A stretch of 64,000 bases of DNA from Ectobius pallidus (taxonomy: Eukaryota > Arthropoda > Insecta > Blattodea > Ectobiidae). Positions 44,601 through 56,588 of this stretch are shown in pieces. How positions within the stretch are numbered: the first letter of the stretch is position 1; each line of letters begins with the position of its first letter. The notes beneath the pieces are model-generated. The model was given only the letters and a program-made list of their open reading frames with translations, searched no databases and was not told where the DNA came from. The position numbers and the translations under genes were made by a program. The stretch is taken from positions 68,775,073 through 68,839,072 of the forward strand of contig CAXKWD010000006.1 in assembly GCA_964059195.1 (NCBI GenBank). The letters are read 5' to 3'.

Positions 44601-47030
44601 GTGGTAGACCAGTGACCGGCATGTTCCGTGCTCTGTGACGTCATACTACAGAGCAACCGCGCTCTTTGCTCGGCAATATCTCCGTACTGAGCGTGGAGGA
44701 AGGGTTCAACTGGCCAGTGGCGGAACGACGCCTATGCATTGACAGAGTGCGCTCCGATCTTCGTAGATAGTATGGGAATAGCACAATTACAATGCATTTG
44801 TACGAAAACAAAATAGTACAACTGTGATAAATCAATGTAACAGAACAGTTTTGTTTGTAATGAAATTTAATATAGGCCCTACTTACACTAATCTGAAATG
44901 CATCCAGGTGCGGATGCGTCAGGTTATTTAAATGAGGCTCCGAAACTACTATAAACATACAAATACATAAAACATAAGAATACTTTAAGGAGTACTGCAA
45001 AACTTTGTCTACTCGGAAACTGAAAAATGTTAAAGTATACAAAATATACAAAATACACAAAATATACAAATTAAACTATACACCTTTGTGAGCACTATGC
45101 CAAGTATAGGCCTATTCAGACTTTTGATACACACCCTTACTTTGTGTCACTATCGTGCCCAAGCTCAAGGCATTGTCGAGATTTTTTCCCTCTTTTCTCG
45201 CGCACTAATTTTGCAATATTAGGAGACATAGTCTGGCTAACACACAAACGAGAACATTTTTCATGTTCTGATCAGATAGGCGGTTTCCATGTTGTGGTTT
45301 GCAGATCTTCATACAAGAAAAGAACTATTCACATACATACGTCGATACAAATATACTCAACATTCTAGCAGCAAATATATTATGTAGTTGCCTGGGGAAA
45401 TCTTCTATAAAATATAGATAGATCCTTTTTGTTTAGAAAGCGGTCTTTCATTTCAATATTCTTTTGCAAATCAATGACTTCTAGTTGCAATGACGTTGGA
45501 ACACTGTCAACATCCACAGAAAATGGTGTCGCAAATATGCAAATATCGGATTGGAGTTTTGCAAAATATTGAAATCTGTAATAAAATATCCTGATCCAGT
45601 TCTTCTAATATTTGTACATAATTATAAATGTCTGTAATTGAATGACATACTGTAGACAACTTTGGAAAATGTGGCGTGTCTCCGAGGGTGACCTGACGTT
45701 TCCGTAAGTCTAGTATTAATCTGAATGCACTAAATTTACCATACATTTCACTGATTAACTGACCTCTGCACCCTTGCCATGGTTAATGCACGCAATTCAA
45801 TGTACCATCACGGCTCACCTTAACCCTACTGCTGCACTGAACGCCACTGCGCTAGTGCGTATTAACAGATATGCAACCCAACTGCTCGCTCTCTCAAGCT
45901 CTTGCGAGATGATCGGCTCTTACGTCACAACTGCAGCATCTGCCGGACACTGTGGTAGACGCTAACGGGATAGGAGCACGTAAAGCCGGCTCCCTAGAGC
46001 TGCGTACTGATGCTGGCTGGTCTACAGCAAGGATAGTATATGTTACCAGAGATTGGAACTTGCCGATCAGAAATAATACCAACAATTCTCACAACCAATC
46101 CGAAGTCTCCTGTCATTAACAGAATATTCCAAGAATGGTCGATAATTTTAATTATGTCAATTTTTAACCTATATCAGCAAGCATTTCCCTATATTCAAAA
46201 GCCAAAGGTGCTGAACTTTAATGTTTTTCTCGGGCCAAAATGTTCTGATCCAATATTAATTTTTTTGTCTCGAAATAATGGTATTCACAGTAGGAATAAG
46301 TAATTTCACTGAGCTCTGTATCAAAATAGAAATAGGTCCTATATTTTCACCCTTGTTTTCTATTTTTAAAGTAATTCTATTTATTTCCATTGTGTAGAGT
46401 AAAGTGTATATAGCAAATTAGTTAAATGCGCGGCCACTCCCATTTTCTCTGAACCGTGTAATGTATTACATTAAGTGCTAATTACTGTTCGTAGCGAGTA
46501 AGATATCAACATAAACGAGTGTTTAACTGTATCCCTATTGCTGCAAACAGCGTTGAATTGAGATAAAACTGGCCATTAATATTACAGTTACTTCTCGTGG
46601 GGACCACAACAATTCAATCACAAGCAGTAGTGATAGTACATACATCAGGACGGCCGGCCTATATCTCAGGAGGGCTATCCTTCTTCCGCCCCTATAATAA
46701 AACACTCCTCCTGTACTAAGCGTCGAGCAACAGATAGATCTGAAGTCACATTAACGGCATGCAAAATAAACATTAAAAATATAAATGTATGTTGTTTCTA
46801 TTGCAATTACTTTTTACAGAGGTTTAACAATTGGACTAAAAATAAAAAGTGGAACTGTATTAGGGACAGTAGATAAGATTGAAATAAAAATAGAACTTAA
46901 ATGACCTGCAATATCCATGTAATTTCTTGAATTAATTCCGAGTAAGAGTGGTTGCCTATTCGGGTAAAGATGTTATGTGAGATTGTATATATTTTGTATT
47001 TGAAATAAAATAAAATATTTCACGTGTTGT
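41640..47030. other. Long AT-rich non-coding stretch
   Basis: No gene or element recognised with confidence over about 5.4 kb. An ORF at 41770-42105 (111 codons) has a GTAAGC donor-like site at 42028 and a TCTGTCAG acceptor-like site at 41873, but no family match. GGATGGCTCAGGCGCTAGCG at 42296 resembles a lone tRNA A box. Segments 44580-44770 and 45770-46000 are GC-richer without recognisable motifs. Confidence 0.35.
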
Positions 47031-47515
47031 GATAAGTCCACTGCTGTAGCGTAGGGGAAGACTTTGCTCTCCTCACGCAGCGAGCACGGGGTTCGATCCC
47101 TTGTCGGGACAGTCTTCCCAGGCTGGTTATTTTCACCGACGGGTTTTATCACCTATGAGACAAATATAGGGAATGGATGAACTTATTTCCAGTAAGGTGT
47201 ATTGATATTAATCAATATTAATAAAGAAACTTTAGGCCCTCTTTATCACCTTCATCCATCCTCGCCTTGTTCAGAATGAGTGCTTGTGTGACTAGTGTGT
47301 ATCGTCCTATGGGTTCGTGTTGTCTCGAAGGTGGCACCGGCATTGGGATGAACACTCAACCGGGTAGGCCTTCCACGTTCTTTTCTTATAAAAAAGTATG
47401 TAATTGATCCATTTATCTTTACAAACTCCCTCCCCCGACGGATTCGTGGTCCGGTCATGTACGGATGGCGTGGGCCACATAAACTTACCTCCAAGGGGAG
47501 GTAAAACTCAGGGAA
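47031..47515 (+). mobile_element. SINE family B, diverged copy with intact tRNA-like head
   Basis: The head GCTGTAGCGTAGGGGAAGAC is followed by CTCACGCAGCGAGC, the B box GGGTTCGATCCC and TGTCGGGACAG. The body shares CACCTATGAGACAAAT, CCATCCTCGCCTTGTTC and GTTCGTGTTGTCTCG with the copy at 63220-63647. It differs by many substitutions and an extra block of about 50 bp around 47170-47225. It is the only family B copy here with its 5' head preserved. Confidence 0.85.
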
Positions 47516-47973
47516 AGCAGAAGTTCTTATTAATACCGTGCTAATGAGATTATCAGGTTAAGATGACATTTGAAAATTTTATTTGATTTACCGAATACAC
47601 AAGCCGTTAAGACATGTACATATATATTATTCCCACTCCATATATTTCTCTGTCCTATACTTTAAAATGTTAAATACGACTGAAATAGAACTCTCAAGAA
47701 AGATATATATATATTTGGATTTCAATTATTTTCATTTTCCAACTGAGCAAAATCTATATTTTTAATATTGTCAATATTTTACCAGTGCTCAATTAATACA
47801 GTAAATGTACAAACTATTCTAAAGCTATCATATAAACTATTCGAAAACTGTCATGGTAAATACCCATGCAAGTAAACTGTAATATTAATATCTTGTCTAA
47901 AAACATCAACTTGTGTGAATTGGGTGTATGTAATCTGCGCCACGGTTGACACCGAATTTGAAATAAAATAAAA
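47516..47973. other. AT-rich non-coding stretch
   Basis: Nothing recognised. Confidence 0.4.
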
Positions 47974-48045
47974 ATGAGATATGTAAACTGCGGCACACAG
48001 ATATGTAAACTGTGCCACGAAGATATGTAGGTTGCGGCAGTAGTT
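47974..48045. repeat. 23-bp tandem repeat, three copies
   Basis: AGATATGTAAACTGCGGCAC, AGATATGTAAACTGTGCCAC and AGATATGTAGGTTGCGGCAG follow at intervals of about 23 bp. The overlapping minus-strand ORFs at 47814-48113 are readings of this repeat. Confidence 0.85.
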
Positions 48046-48424
48046 ATAGGCAAACAAAAGTTAGACCTGATATGTGAATGTTCGTTTCTATTCAGTAACA
48101 GTTTTTTGCACATTGCACACTTGTCTGTAGGTTGGTAAATCCAGCGTGCGGGCCTATATGGTAGTTCGAGCTTTTGCTATGACAAGACAAAAAGACAAAT
48201 AATTGTAACAACAATAATAAGAAAATATGATGTTATAATAGTACACAAAGATGAAGGGAAAACAAAATAAAACGGAAAAAAATCAATAATAACATAAGAG
48301 AAATGGCAATAATAATTGTACAATACAATGTAATTCAGTACAATATAATTACACTATACAAAGGTTATTCTCGCTGGTTCTCCCGCAATCCCTTGTCTAC
48401 CCCGAGCAGTCTGACTATAGACAT
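48046..48424. other. AT-rich non-coding stretch
   Basis: A-rich, with AATAAT and GTACAATA words; no gene. Confidence 0.4.
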
Positions 48425-48560
48425 CGTTCGACTATACTATAATTTATGCTTATTACATGTGATGTAACAGTATCTTAATGATGCACGCTAAAGTACTGTT
48501 GTTTTTATACTATCGATTAATGTTGTTTGCAGAACAATCATCAAGTCTGTGATAGGATTG
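48425..48560 (+). repeat. Dispersed repeat family R, copy A (5' part only)
   Basis: Shares ACTATAATTTATGCTTATTA, TAACAGTATCTTAATGATG and TATCGATTAATGTTGTTTG with the 5' part of the copy at 58740-59262, and is truncated after about 136 bp. See the copies at 52385-52960, 54835-55285 and 58740-59262. Confidence 0.7.
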
Positions 48561-48581
48561 CTTATGAAACTAACTCTACTT

Positions 48582-49447
48582 ATGCCCGGTTTCTATAAAC
48601 TCGCGAAATACCTATGGGTAAATTATCCAATGGACAACTTAGTTCCAGAATCACCCACCAGAGCACTAATGGTATAATGAGGAAATTAAAAATAATATGT
48701 ACTACCATGCCGGGGATCGAACAGTGGACCTCTTGAACCGTAATCCAGCACGCTGACAATGAGCTACGGTGAACACTGAGAACACATCTTGAATAACGGA
48801 GATGTAATTGTTTCAGCCTATGATTCCACTACTGCAAGTCAAGACATGGTTTTGCAATATATATCATACTAATTAGTTCGGAAGAACATTATCTTCATAT
48901 AAATACTACTACTGTCGAGATCTAATGCGTAAGAGGAAGGAAAAATGAGAAGTACGACTCTAGTTTGCAATGTTTGCACACTCAGTGCTACCAAATACCG
49001 GCAAATACAGTCATTAGCGACAATGTACGGTACATGAAATTTTCAATAAGAAATATGTATATAAATTCTGATAAGCCCATCCTATTACGGAGAAACAAAG
49101 TCAACATTACAGATCATCTCAGCACTTCTAAAACTGTATTTTACAGGTACTGCAATCCGTGCACGTCCGCCATATTTATCCTACGAGAGGTTAAATTTTA
49201 TCCAGCCATCCATGAAAGGATAAATTAACCCAAAGATTTACCCTTGGAAAGATCTAGCCCTAGTTTATAGAAACATTTTTCTCTCATTTTCATATTTACC
49301 CAGTGGACTTTTATGTAGAAAGTCGCCAAAACTGTGTGTGATCGTTATCTTTAAATTATTTCTGTTCGTAAGAGTTTTCCTTGTGTAAATTCTGTTCATG
49401 GGATAATTTACCCATAGGTAATTCGCGAGTTTATAGAAACCGGCCAT
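48582..49447. mobile_element. Long-TIR DNA element containing a tRNA-like sequence
   Basis: Left end GGTTTCTATAAACTCGCGAA (from 48588), followed by TACCTATGGGTAAATTATCC, is mirrored by GGATAATTTACCCATAGGTA and TTCGCGAGTTTATAGAAACC ending at 49442. That makes an inverted repeat of about 42 bp with one mismatch. A degenerate inner end (ATTTACCC...GTTTATAGAAAC at 49237-49274) suggests nesting or internal duplication. Flanking ATGCC and GGCCAT give no clear TSD. The interior has no transposase. A tRNA-like sequence lies at 48701-48773. Confidence 0.8.
48701..48773 (-). tRNA. tRNA-like sequence (pseudogene or SINE head) inside the TIR element
   Basis: On the minus strand TAGCTCATTGTCAG (A-box-like) and TGTTCGATCCCC (B box) are spaced as in a tRNA, and the ends ACCGT and ATGGT can pair. 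The D and anticodon arms are poor, so no anticodon is assigned. Confidence 0.4.
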
Positions 49448-50500
49448 TAGTAATCTTTTGCAAATGTTTTGAACCAAAAGTGTTTCCATGTGACGGATAC
49501 CAAAGTTGGTACCAATGGAGTGGCATGATTTTATAGCACTAGTGCGATAATGTGCAATTTTTACTTCATGTGTCTTGTATTAGAAGATCTACTTTTAATT
49601 TAAGCTGTCTAAAAATGTCACTATAGGCTCGTTGCATAAAATACTATTTTTTACTTATTTAGTCGTGAATCAATGTCTTTCATTTTAGAATCGAATAATG
49701 TTCTTATCGTACAATATTCAGTTTGGAGAATATGAACCCTTCCAATGGAATTTCGGATGGAAATTTAGATACTTTCGTGGTGCAGCAACCATTTGACAAA
49801 TTGATTAAGAGGAATCTATAAAATTGAAGTTCTGCATCCTAGTATAATGAACAGTCTGCTCGTAAACACAGCATGATAATTTCATGATGGTGTCTGAAAA
49901 ACAAATACGAGAATATACGAGCACAATAAATTTTGAACGAGGTCGTAAAAGATTTCAGATTATCGTTCAGCATAACTCCCACCAATGATCATTCTTGTTA
50001 TAGACAGTTTAGAGAATGACAATAAAATAAAAACAACTATCGCATCACAGACGAACAAATGTTTGTTTAAGAGTTAACAGCAGCTAGCGTATTGAGTTTT
50101 AGGGTTTATTACCCCACAGAAACACATCTGAACAAACGGTTCTTTTACATGACTAAACGCTTTCCATTATTTGTTATTTAAAGAAGAAATGTTTAACCCT
50201 CGGGAAAAGAATATAACAAAGCGTATTTCATTTAATAATACGTGTCCAAAAAAGTGTTGTTTGTATTCTACACCATGCAATGTTGTGACACATGCAAATG
50301 CCAGAGGAAAAGAAAGGGTTATATTTGCAGTAGAACCATTGATACTTGAAAGGTTAAATTGTATGAAGAGCTCGTTCTTTCATTGCTTTTAGCGTCACAA
50401 TAATTGACTTACACATCTTGATATCCTCTACAAGACGCAGAATGGAAAACTTCATTTGATGTAATCCCGTTATTTCGTGCCCTCTTTATACCTAAATAAA
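49448..50500. other. AT-rich non-coding stretch
   Basis: No gene. The words CACTATAGGCTCGTTGCATA near 49619 resemble the 3' end of dispersed repeat family R, so another fragment may be present. Confidence 0.4.
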
Positions 50501-50680
50501 TCTAGCCTAAAGTAACCTAACCTAAGTTTTATTGTTTCTTGGGGGCTGTGCGTCCAAACCCCATTTAAGTCTAACCTAACTTTATTTCTTGGGGGTTCTT
50601 CCCCCAAAGTCTCTTTAAACCTAACCTAACCTTCTTTATTTTTAAGGGGCTCCGCCCCCAAACCCCTTCTTTAAGTACCA
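50500..50680. repeat. Tandem repeat with CCTAACCTAA and GGGG/CCCC hairpins
   Basis: Three diverged units of about 65-70 bp, each with a CTAACCTAA word, a TTTATTTCTTGGGGG-like word and a CCCC(C)AAA word. The GGGGG and CCCCC parts of a unit are self-complementary (for example GGGGCTCCGCCCC at 50646). CCTAA is the complement of the insect telomere unit TTAGG, but here it occurs only as isolated dimers. Confidence 0.7.
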
Positions 50681-51014
50681 CAACTCATCACTTGATACCC
50701 GTTTGTTTTACTCTCTCATATAAGTGAACCAATCGGAAATGGTCATCTGATAGGTCGTCGGCAGCCAATGGGAGTGTTTGTCTGCAAGCTTGAGCCCACA
50801 TAATCACGCCGAACACCGCAAGTGGAAACTAAACCCTCAATTACATATTTTTAAAATGTTATTACAACTAATTTGTCACATCATTCTATTACCACAAGGA
50901 AGTTGAGAAATGTTTTTGAAATAAGAAAGATAAGATTGTGTTTATTACTATTCGCAATACAACAGCCTATCCAATATGTCAGATGCCGGGGAAAACAACT
51001 GATCTTGAGCGATC
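50681..51014. other. Non-coding stretch
   Basis: Nothing recognised. Confidence 0.4.
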
Positions 51015-51165
51015 TATGAAATGTAACTTAGTTTATCTTAGTTTATCTTAGCATATCTCAGCTTAGCATAGCTGTCTGCTCGTGCCATCCTATATAAACT
51101 GCATTGGTGGGACTTCTTAGCATAGCTTAGCATAGCATAGCATAGCATAGCTTAAAATAGATTTC
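51015..51165. repeat. (AGCAT)n pentanucleotide repeat in two blocks
   Basis: TTAGTTTATC/TTAGCATATC words at 51028-51075 and a cleaner TTAGCATAGC run at 51117-51153, separated by a unique 40 bp. Confidence 0.85.
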
Positions 51166-51987
51166 TGAGTGTACTAGCCTTTACCCTCTCCCATGGTCGA
51201 TAGGAGGTTCTACCGGTATGTAAAAACATAAATGTGGAAAACGTTTTTTTTTTAATGAAACAAGTTACAGGTATATCTGAGAATTTTTTATTCTTATTAT
51301 ATTGGCTATAATTATATATAGTATTATAATATTAGGGAACTGCCTTTCGAGCATTAAATCCATAAATGCAATCCTAAACAGTAGACAATAATCTTCAGAC
51401 GGGCTCAAAATATTTTGTCTAAATTCTGTGTACTAACTGCTTGTAGCCTATGTTGTATAACTTCAAAACGTTAGCTTATCGCTTAAAATATATGGAGGGT
51501 AGTAATAAGCTCGACACTCTATCACAAACCCAGTTTTAAGTCTCGACTCATGACTGTATGTTAGGCTGAGTTACGTGACCAAATGTGCATCGATGCAACG
51601 CCGCCACAAAGCCTTTCCCGGAACGGGAAGCGAGAATCGCATTGTCCAGCCTCAGAGAAGAAAAAGTTATGAGAGTTTATTAGATTAGAGTCTTAAACTT
51701 CGAGTACATTTGGAATCACTTAAAACTGAATAATTCCACTTATTGGTACTACGAGGTGCTATCCATTAGTTCCCGAAATTCATAAGTAGCACAAGACCGA
51801 GTGGTAGTATGAGAAAATGCCACTAGGTGACATTATGCATATCTTGTGAGATAGTGTGCCAAAAGCTTTGTTCTTGGTGAACAAATTTAGTACTTTTGAG
51901 CGCTTTTATGTTTTTTTTTTGGGGGGGGGGTGTTGCTCGCATTGCTCGTAATAGACTATTATTAAAGGTATTTGGATTTTACCATAC
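51166..51987. other. AT-rich non-coding stretch
   Basis: No gene. It contains a homopolymer junction of about ten T followed by ten G at 51911-51930. Confidence 0.4.
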
Positions 51988-51995
51988 TTTTAAAA

Positions 51996-52335
51996 CAGCG
52001 GGTTTCAACCCGCGGCCCGGGACGTAATTTTTGGTGGTCCGCAAACAAATACTAATTTTAACTACAATGCCAATATTCACTATTTGTCAACAAAAAAACA
52101 GTGTCAAGGCTCATACTAAATTCTATAATGTTACCGTGCTTTGTATTATTGCAAAATGTAAGACAAAATATAAAACACACACATACATAATGTTAAGTAA
52201 TTCCTATAGATATTGTAAAACATTGATATATTTATGTTACGTATCATATTATTATAATCAATAAATCAATGCGGTCCGCTAATCTTTCACCAAAAAGAAA
52301 ATGGCTCATTAGTTAAAACAGGTTGAAGATCACTG
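51996..52335. mobile_element. hAT-like MITE, 340 bp
   Basis: Left end CAGCGGGTTTCAACCCG and right end, reversed, CAGTGATCTTCAACCTG form a typical hAT terminal repeat (CAG.G...TTCAACC). Flanking octamers TTTTAAAA (51988-51995) and CTTTAAAC (52336-52343) match at six of eight bases, consistent with a decayed 8-bp TSD. The interior is AT-rich without transposase sequence. Confidence 0.75.
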
Positions 52336-52384
52336 CTTTAAACTATCGTTTTTCTAATCCTTTTTCTTGATCTAATGATGTTTG

Positions 52385-52960
52385 TAAACTACTTCATACA
52401 ATATGCAACGAGCCTATAATGGGCTTTATTGATATATGAAACGTTTATGAAACGAGCAAAGCGAGTTTCATAGTTTTCATTGAGTATCTTCACTACACTA
52501 TAGGCATGTTACATAAGACTGTTTTTGTTCCACCATAATTAAATTCTAAGTTTTGGGATTTTAGAATTCGATTAAGCAAAAGGCTTTCGACCAGCAGCTG
52601 TTAGCAGTTCTCGTCTTTTCCGATTGATGGCAGGCTACGAGACATGCAGGTTGCAGGCCATCTCTTCACGTTTTAAGTCAAACAACGTTTATTTAAATAC
52701 ACGACATAAACTCAATTAAGTTTTAGTATAATACTAAAATTAACATAAATAAAATTCATTCTATTTTAAACACAGGTTGTTTATTAAGCATTTTCATTTG
52801 CTGCTCTCAAGCTTAAAAAATTGCTCCTTCTTCGATATTAATCAATATCACACCAGTGCTTTAACAGAAATCTGTACTTTAATGGATGATAATAAGATAC
52901 TGTTACGTCACATTTAAGCGTAACTTATTATAGACTAGTATCTTCGAACAAAAATATATT
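52385..52960 (-). repeat. Dispersed repeat family R, copy B
   Basis: The reverse complement contains TGACGTAACAGTATCTTATT, TATTGATTAATATCGAA, GTTAATTTTAGTATTATACT and GAAACTCGCTTTGCTCGTTT, in the order found in copies C and D. The 3' end reads CCATTATAGGCTCGTTGCAT. No long ORF, no clear TIR; the consensus is about 550 bp. Confidence 0.8.
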
Positions 52961-52969
52961 TTTGTTACA

Positions 52970-52988
52970 AGTACCGGTACCGGTACCG
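52970..52988. repeat. (GGTACC)3 self-complementary repeat
   Basis: ACCGGTACCGGTACCGT, a short palindromic hexamer run just before the LINE fragment. Confidence 0.8.
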
Positions 52989-52994
52989 TAAGAT

Positions 52995-53675
52995 CTATGG
53001 AGCGACAGCGTTTACTGTGCCTGGTGGATATTCTAATCAAGAATCGCTTTGTGCAGATAATATAAGAATTCAGAAGAGTTTTCTTCGATATATGTATTTT
53101 AAAAAATATGATAGATCTGCTTTAATTGATAGAATTTCTTATAATACTTTATTAAATGAATTTAAATTTGTTACTTTAATTGGTAGAAGGTTGGTAGCGC
53201 AACAGTTATTCTTATATAAAATTATCAATGGTAAAATTGATAGTAATGAACTTTTAAAACGTATTAAATTTAATGTAGTGCAATTAAATTTAAGGAATAG
53301 GGAATTGTTATACTTATATTCCTGTCATTAAATCAAAATTATTAGAATGTTCATCTTTCATCCAAATGTGTAAACGATATAATTCTCTATCACTTCAAAA
53401 TGCTCTTCTGGATTTTGACTTGTCATTGAATCAGTACATAGGACTTCTTCATAAACTGTTATATGTTCCATATGATTTGGCTTAATTTTTAGATTGTCTT
53501 GTTAAATTAATTGTAGTTATTGTAAATCATTTATGTATTTTTTTCTTTTTCCTCGCACATTCGTTCATTTATTGTATTGTATTTTTTTATAGTGTAAAAC
53601 ATGTATTGGCGAAACTACGCCAACTGTAATTGGGATTTATTCCTGTAGTTGGCAGAATAAAATAAATAAATAATG
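52995..53675 (+). pseudogene. LINE 3' end: ORF2 C-terminus, 3' UTR and (AAAT)n tail
   Basis: The frame from 53017 (104 codons) reads NIRIQKSFLRYMYFKKYDRS, then LVAQQLFLYKIINGKIDSNE, then a stop. After a frameshift it continues FIQMCKRYNSLSLQNALLDF. The pattern 'iQkrFLrY...yk......L....L..RR......flyKi.nG.iD...LL..i' then 'R...yN......d.f' is the C-terminal tail of Jockey/CR1-like LINEs. A 3' UTR follows, with GGCGAAACTACGCCAACTGT and GTTGGCAGAATAAAATAAATAAATAA split over the end, the tail being an AAAT repeat at 53658-53674. 5'-truncated and frameshifted. Confidence 0.85.
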
Positions 53676-53734
53676 CAGATTAAATTCTAAGTTTGGGAAG
53701 TGGATAAGTTTAGAAACGAATTGGCCTAATAGTC

Positions 53735-54030
53735 GACCTGAGGGACGTAGTCAGTATGGCACTGACTTTCTGTGACCAAGATCACAGGTTAAATCCCCAC
53801 CCATGCCGATGGCCCTTATGTGTGCATTCGAAAGTCCCATGTTTGTCGATTTACGGACATGTAAAAGAACTCACGTGGCACAAAATTTCGGCATACCGAC
53901 AAGGTTACCGTCCTAAGAACCAGTATATCTCCGCCGTTAATTATTAGTCATGAAACTAACCAATAAATAGCAACGAGAAAGTGCCTCAATTCCCGAAGGG
54001 ACAGTCCAGCCATGCATTCTACATACACAA
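53735..54030 (+). mobile_element. SINE family C, long copy
   Basis: The tRNA-like head has GTAGTCAGTATGGCACTGAC (A-box region) and CACAGGTTAAATCCCC (B-box-like). The body contains GTAAAAGAACTCACGTGGCA, AAATTTCGGCATACCGAC and a 3' part with CAATTCCCGAAGGGACAGTC. No simple tail or TSD was identified. The 63-codon ORF at 53756-53947 is a chance reading of the SINE. Confidence 0.7.
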
Positions 54031-54834
54031 TGTGTATCACAGATGATATACTTTACGATATCAGCGACGTATTGCAGAGAATGTTATCGTTTATGATGTT
54101 ATGTTTAAAGAAACACAACTGGGAAAATGAGTAACCAACTTCATAGCTACCATGTCATAATCTAAACATACTTGTTTTCATTGCTTTAAGGCACGTCGCT
54201 TAAGGAAATGACAAGTCATATCTCCTCCTTATCATTTATAAACAAATGCTTGTTTATTAGTTGGAATTTCTAAAGGCAGATTTCAAAATCATTCCATTTG
54301 CAGAGTAAACACTGCTTCCAGCAAATAACATCGATGCTATGGTTGATAACATAAGTAAAAAATACATTTAACTTTAACATGTTATGAGATAAGATATATT
54401 TATGAAACAAGGCAGTATGCTTATCTCAAAGTTTTAAAAATACACTTCGATTGAGCCCGAGCACGAGCGCTTGCTCATTCGGGTGGTCTTGTTTTGTATA
54501 AATATTTATTAAATAAATAAATAAATATTGAAAATAAATATTGATTGTAGTTTTTTTCAGACGGAATCAGAATTAATACTGTGCGGCGAAGTGAAGATGC
54601 TCTATTTAGCTGAGACTGGTTTTCTCACGATATATTTGTATATCACCCATCACGCCAGATTTATCTGATAATTTATTTCATTTAGCTTTCATTAGAATGG
54701 AACTGAGTCACCTACAACCAACAGAAGTAAATCACGAGAAGAAAGTTTGTTCGATCACAGGCCTACTACAATACGCATGCAGTTTATGCAGTTACATGTA
54801 ACTTATCGAATGCGTAACGATTATGATACCTAGA
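54031..54834. other. AT-rich non-coding stretch
   Basis: No gene. A short (AAAT)n run lies at 54510-54530. Confidence 0.4.
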
Positions 54835-55285
54835 GAGTAGCAGCTGAAAACTGCATAAATAGGCCTAATCAACCGGTATTACAATAAAATAATTTCTGTT
54901 CGTGTTAATTTTAATATCATACTAAAATGAATTCATTTCGTGTTGTCAAAATCCGGTGGTTTCAAGAAAAAAAGCAAAAGGAAAGCTTCTATATCACCGA
55001 CGCCATGAGCTGTCATCGGTCGTAGAAGACAAGAACTACGACAACCGGCTGATGCGAAGGTCAGTGTGGCCGTTTGTTTGAATGAATCTAAAATCTCAAA
55101 ACTTTTACGTTTAGAATAATAAATTATAGTCGAACAAAACAATCGTAGCCTATACAACTTACCTATAATGGCAATTAAGACACTCGTATGAAAATTATGA
55201 ATTTCGCTTTGGTTTGCTCCTTTTATAAATCAACTCGTATCTTAATAAATGGCATTTACGCTCAGTGCATAATGTACTATTATGA
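54835..55285 (+). repeat. Dispersed repeat family R, copy C
   Basis: Shares GTGTTAATTTTAATATCATA, CGTTTGTTTGAATGAATCTA, GACACTCGTATGAAAATTAT and CGTATCTTAATAAATGGCAT with copy D in the same order. The 5' third is diverged. Confidence 0.8.
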
Positions 55286-56392
55286 ACTGACAATCTCTTA
55301 TTTTGTGGAAAAATAGAAACTGGACCCAATTGTAGAAGTAATTGGTCTCTTCATTGGAGCATGTGGAACTATACCCAATTTTCTCGAAAAATGTCTGGAA
55401 AAAATATGGCCTTTCTTTCACTTTAAGAGTTGATAATGTCACCATGGTGCTAAAAAATCTTGTCACATATTTATAATCACCTACAGAGTAATTAATACTG
55501 TAATATTACTTCTCTCTTGTTTTCTTCGTGGTACTGTATTAATTGTAATACACTACTTCAACATGTACTAACATTCATTGTGTGTATACCAAGTCCATAG
55601 GGGCTACCTCCGTTGGGAGCCAGTTAGGAAAATAAATAAATTTATATAACGCCTCTTAGGCTACCTCTTGGAAGAATCAAGATTATTATACATTTATAGA
55701 GAAGGAACAAATCTAATAATTACATATTATACTGAATTTATTAACTGTCACATGCCTTTTGACATCGATGACACATTCAATTCTATTTTCGTTCATTATA
55801 CATAGCTATTCTAAACAGAATTCCAGAAACCCCTCTCAAATTGACCGTCCTCAGGATTTGAACCAGTGACAAAATGGAAGTCTACGAAGAAGAAAAGCCT
55901 GCTTGTTGTAACCATGCTCAGTAAAATGGAAAGGGGATCGACCTATGAAATTTACATAAAAGGACACAATTTTTTTTTCATATTAATACCAGCTCTTGGC
56001 TAATCAAAGAATGCAACACATTTTAGCTTAGATATTTAAATGCCCATAATGTGCATTTTAAAACTGGCCTGGGCACGTGTTAATAATTTATATATGTCGC
56101 AACTCTATTATTGAAATACACATTATTTCTCAGTAGATGTTTTAAAATTAAAGTTCCAGTCATTTTCAGAGTGATGCTGGAAGAGAATTCGTATAAATTC
56201 CAGGTTATTACTTTACGTAAAACATTCTTTTTTTTCTCAAGGTACAGTAAATTTACAGCTCTCAAAATTTTAGTTTTCATTGCGGCAAATGCTTCAGAGT
56301 CATTTCACAAGTCGCTTCTGAAAAGTGAAATTTTCTGAAATATCTGTTAATAATTAATACCCATGTGAACTCACGATTTATAATGTACATCT
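55286..56392. other. AT-rich non-coding stretch
   Basis: No gene. CCTCAGGATTTGAACCAGTG at about 55850 resembles an antisense tRNA B box, but no cloverleaf can be drawn. Confidence 0.4.
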
Positions 56393-56401
56393 AGTGAAAG
56401 T

Positions 56402-56579
56402 AAGATAATATTTCCTTATACATGCCAAGGAGGCTCTGAGAGTTCCAGGAAGTTGAAGCTCTCAGGTATTAGACATTCGACCCGTGAAGGTGGTAAAGTT
56501 GTTAGCCGCCTTTACTCCCAGGAATGCTCCTGCTACTCACTTCTGCTAGAGGCTGAGTTTAGCCCAGAGCCGTACATTC
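56402..56579 (-). mobile_element. SINE family A, 5'-truncated copy with 9-bp TSD
   Basis: The reverse complement contains CTCAGCCTCTAGCAGAAGTG, GTAAAGGCGGCTAACAACTT and CCTCCTTGGCATGTATAAGG, matching the 3' half of the copy at 35450-35753. It is flanked by AGTGAAAGT (56393-56401 and 56580-56588). The tRNA-like head is missing. Confidence 0.85.
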
Positions 56580-56588
56580 AGTGAAAGT

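Noticed and set aside
50500..50680. Interstitial telomere repeat
   Set aside because: Only isolated CCTAACCTAA dimers, not a TTAGG tract.
55830..55930. Antisense tRNA-like B box
   Set aside because: Only the B box is convincing; arms do not pair.
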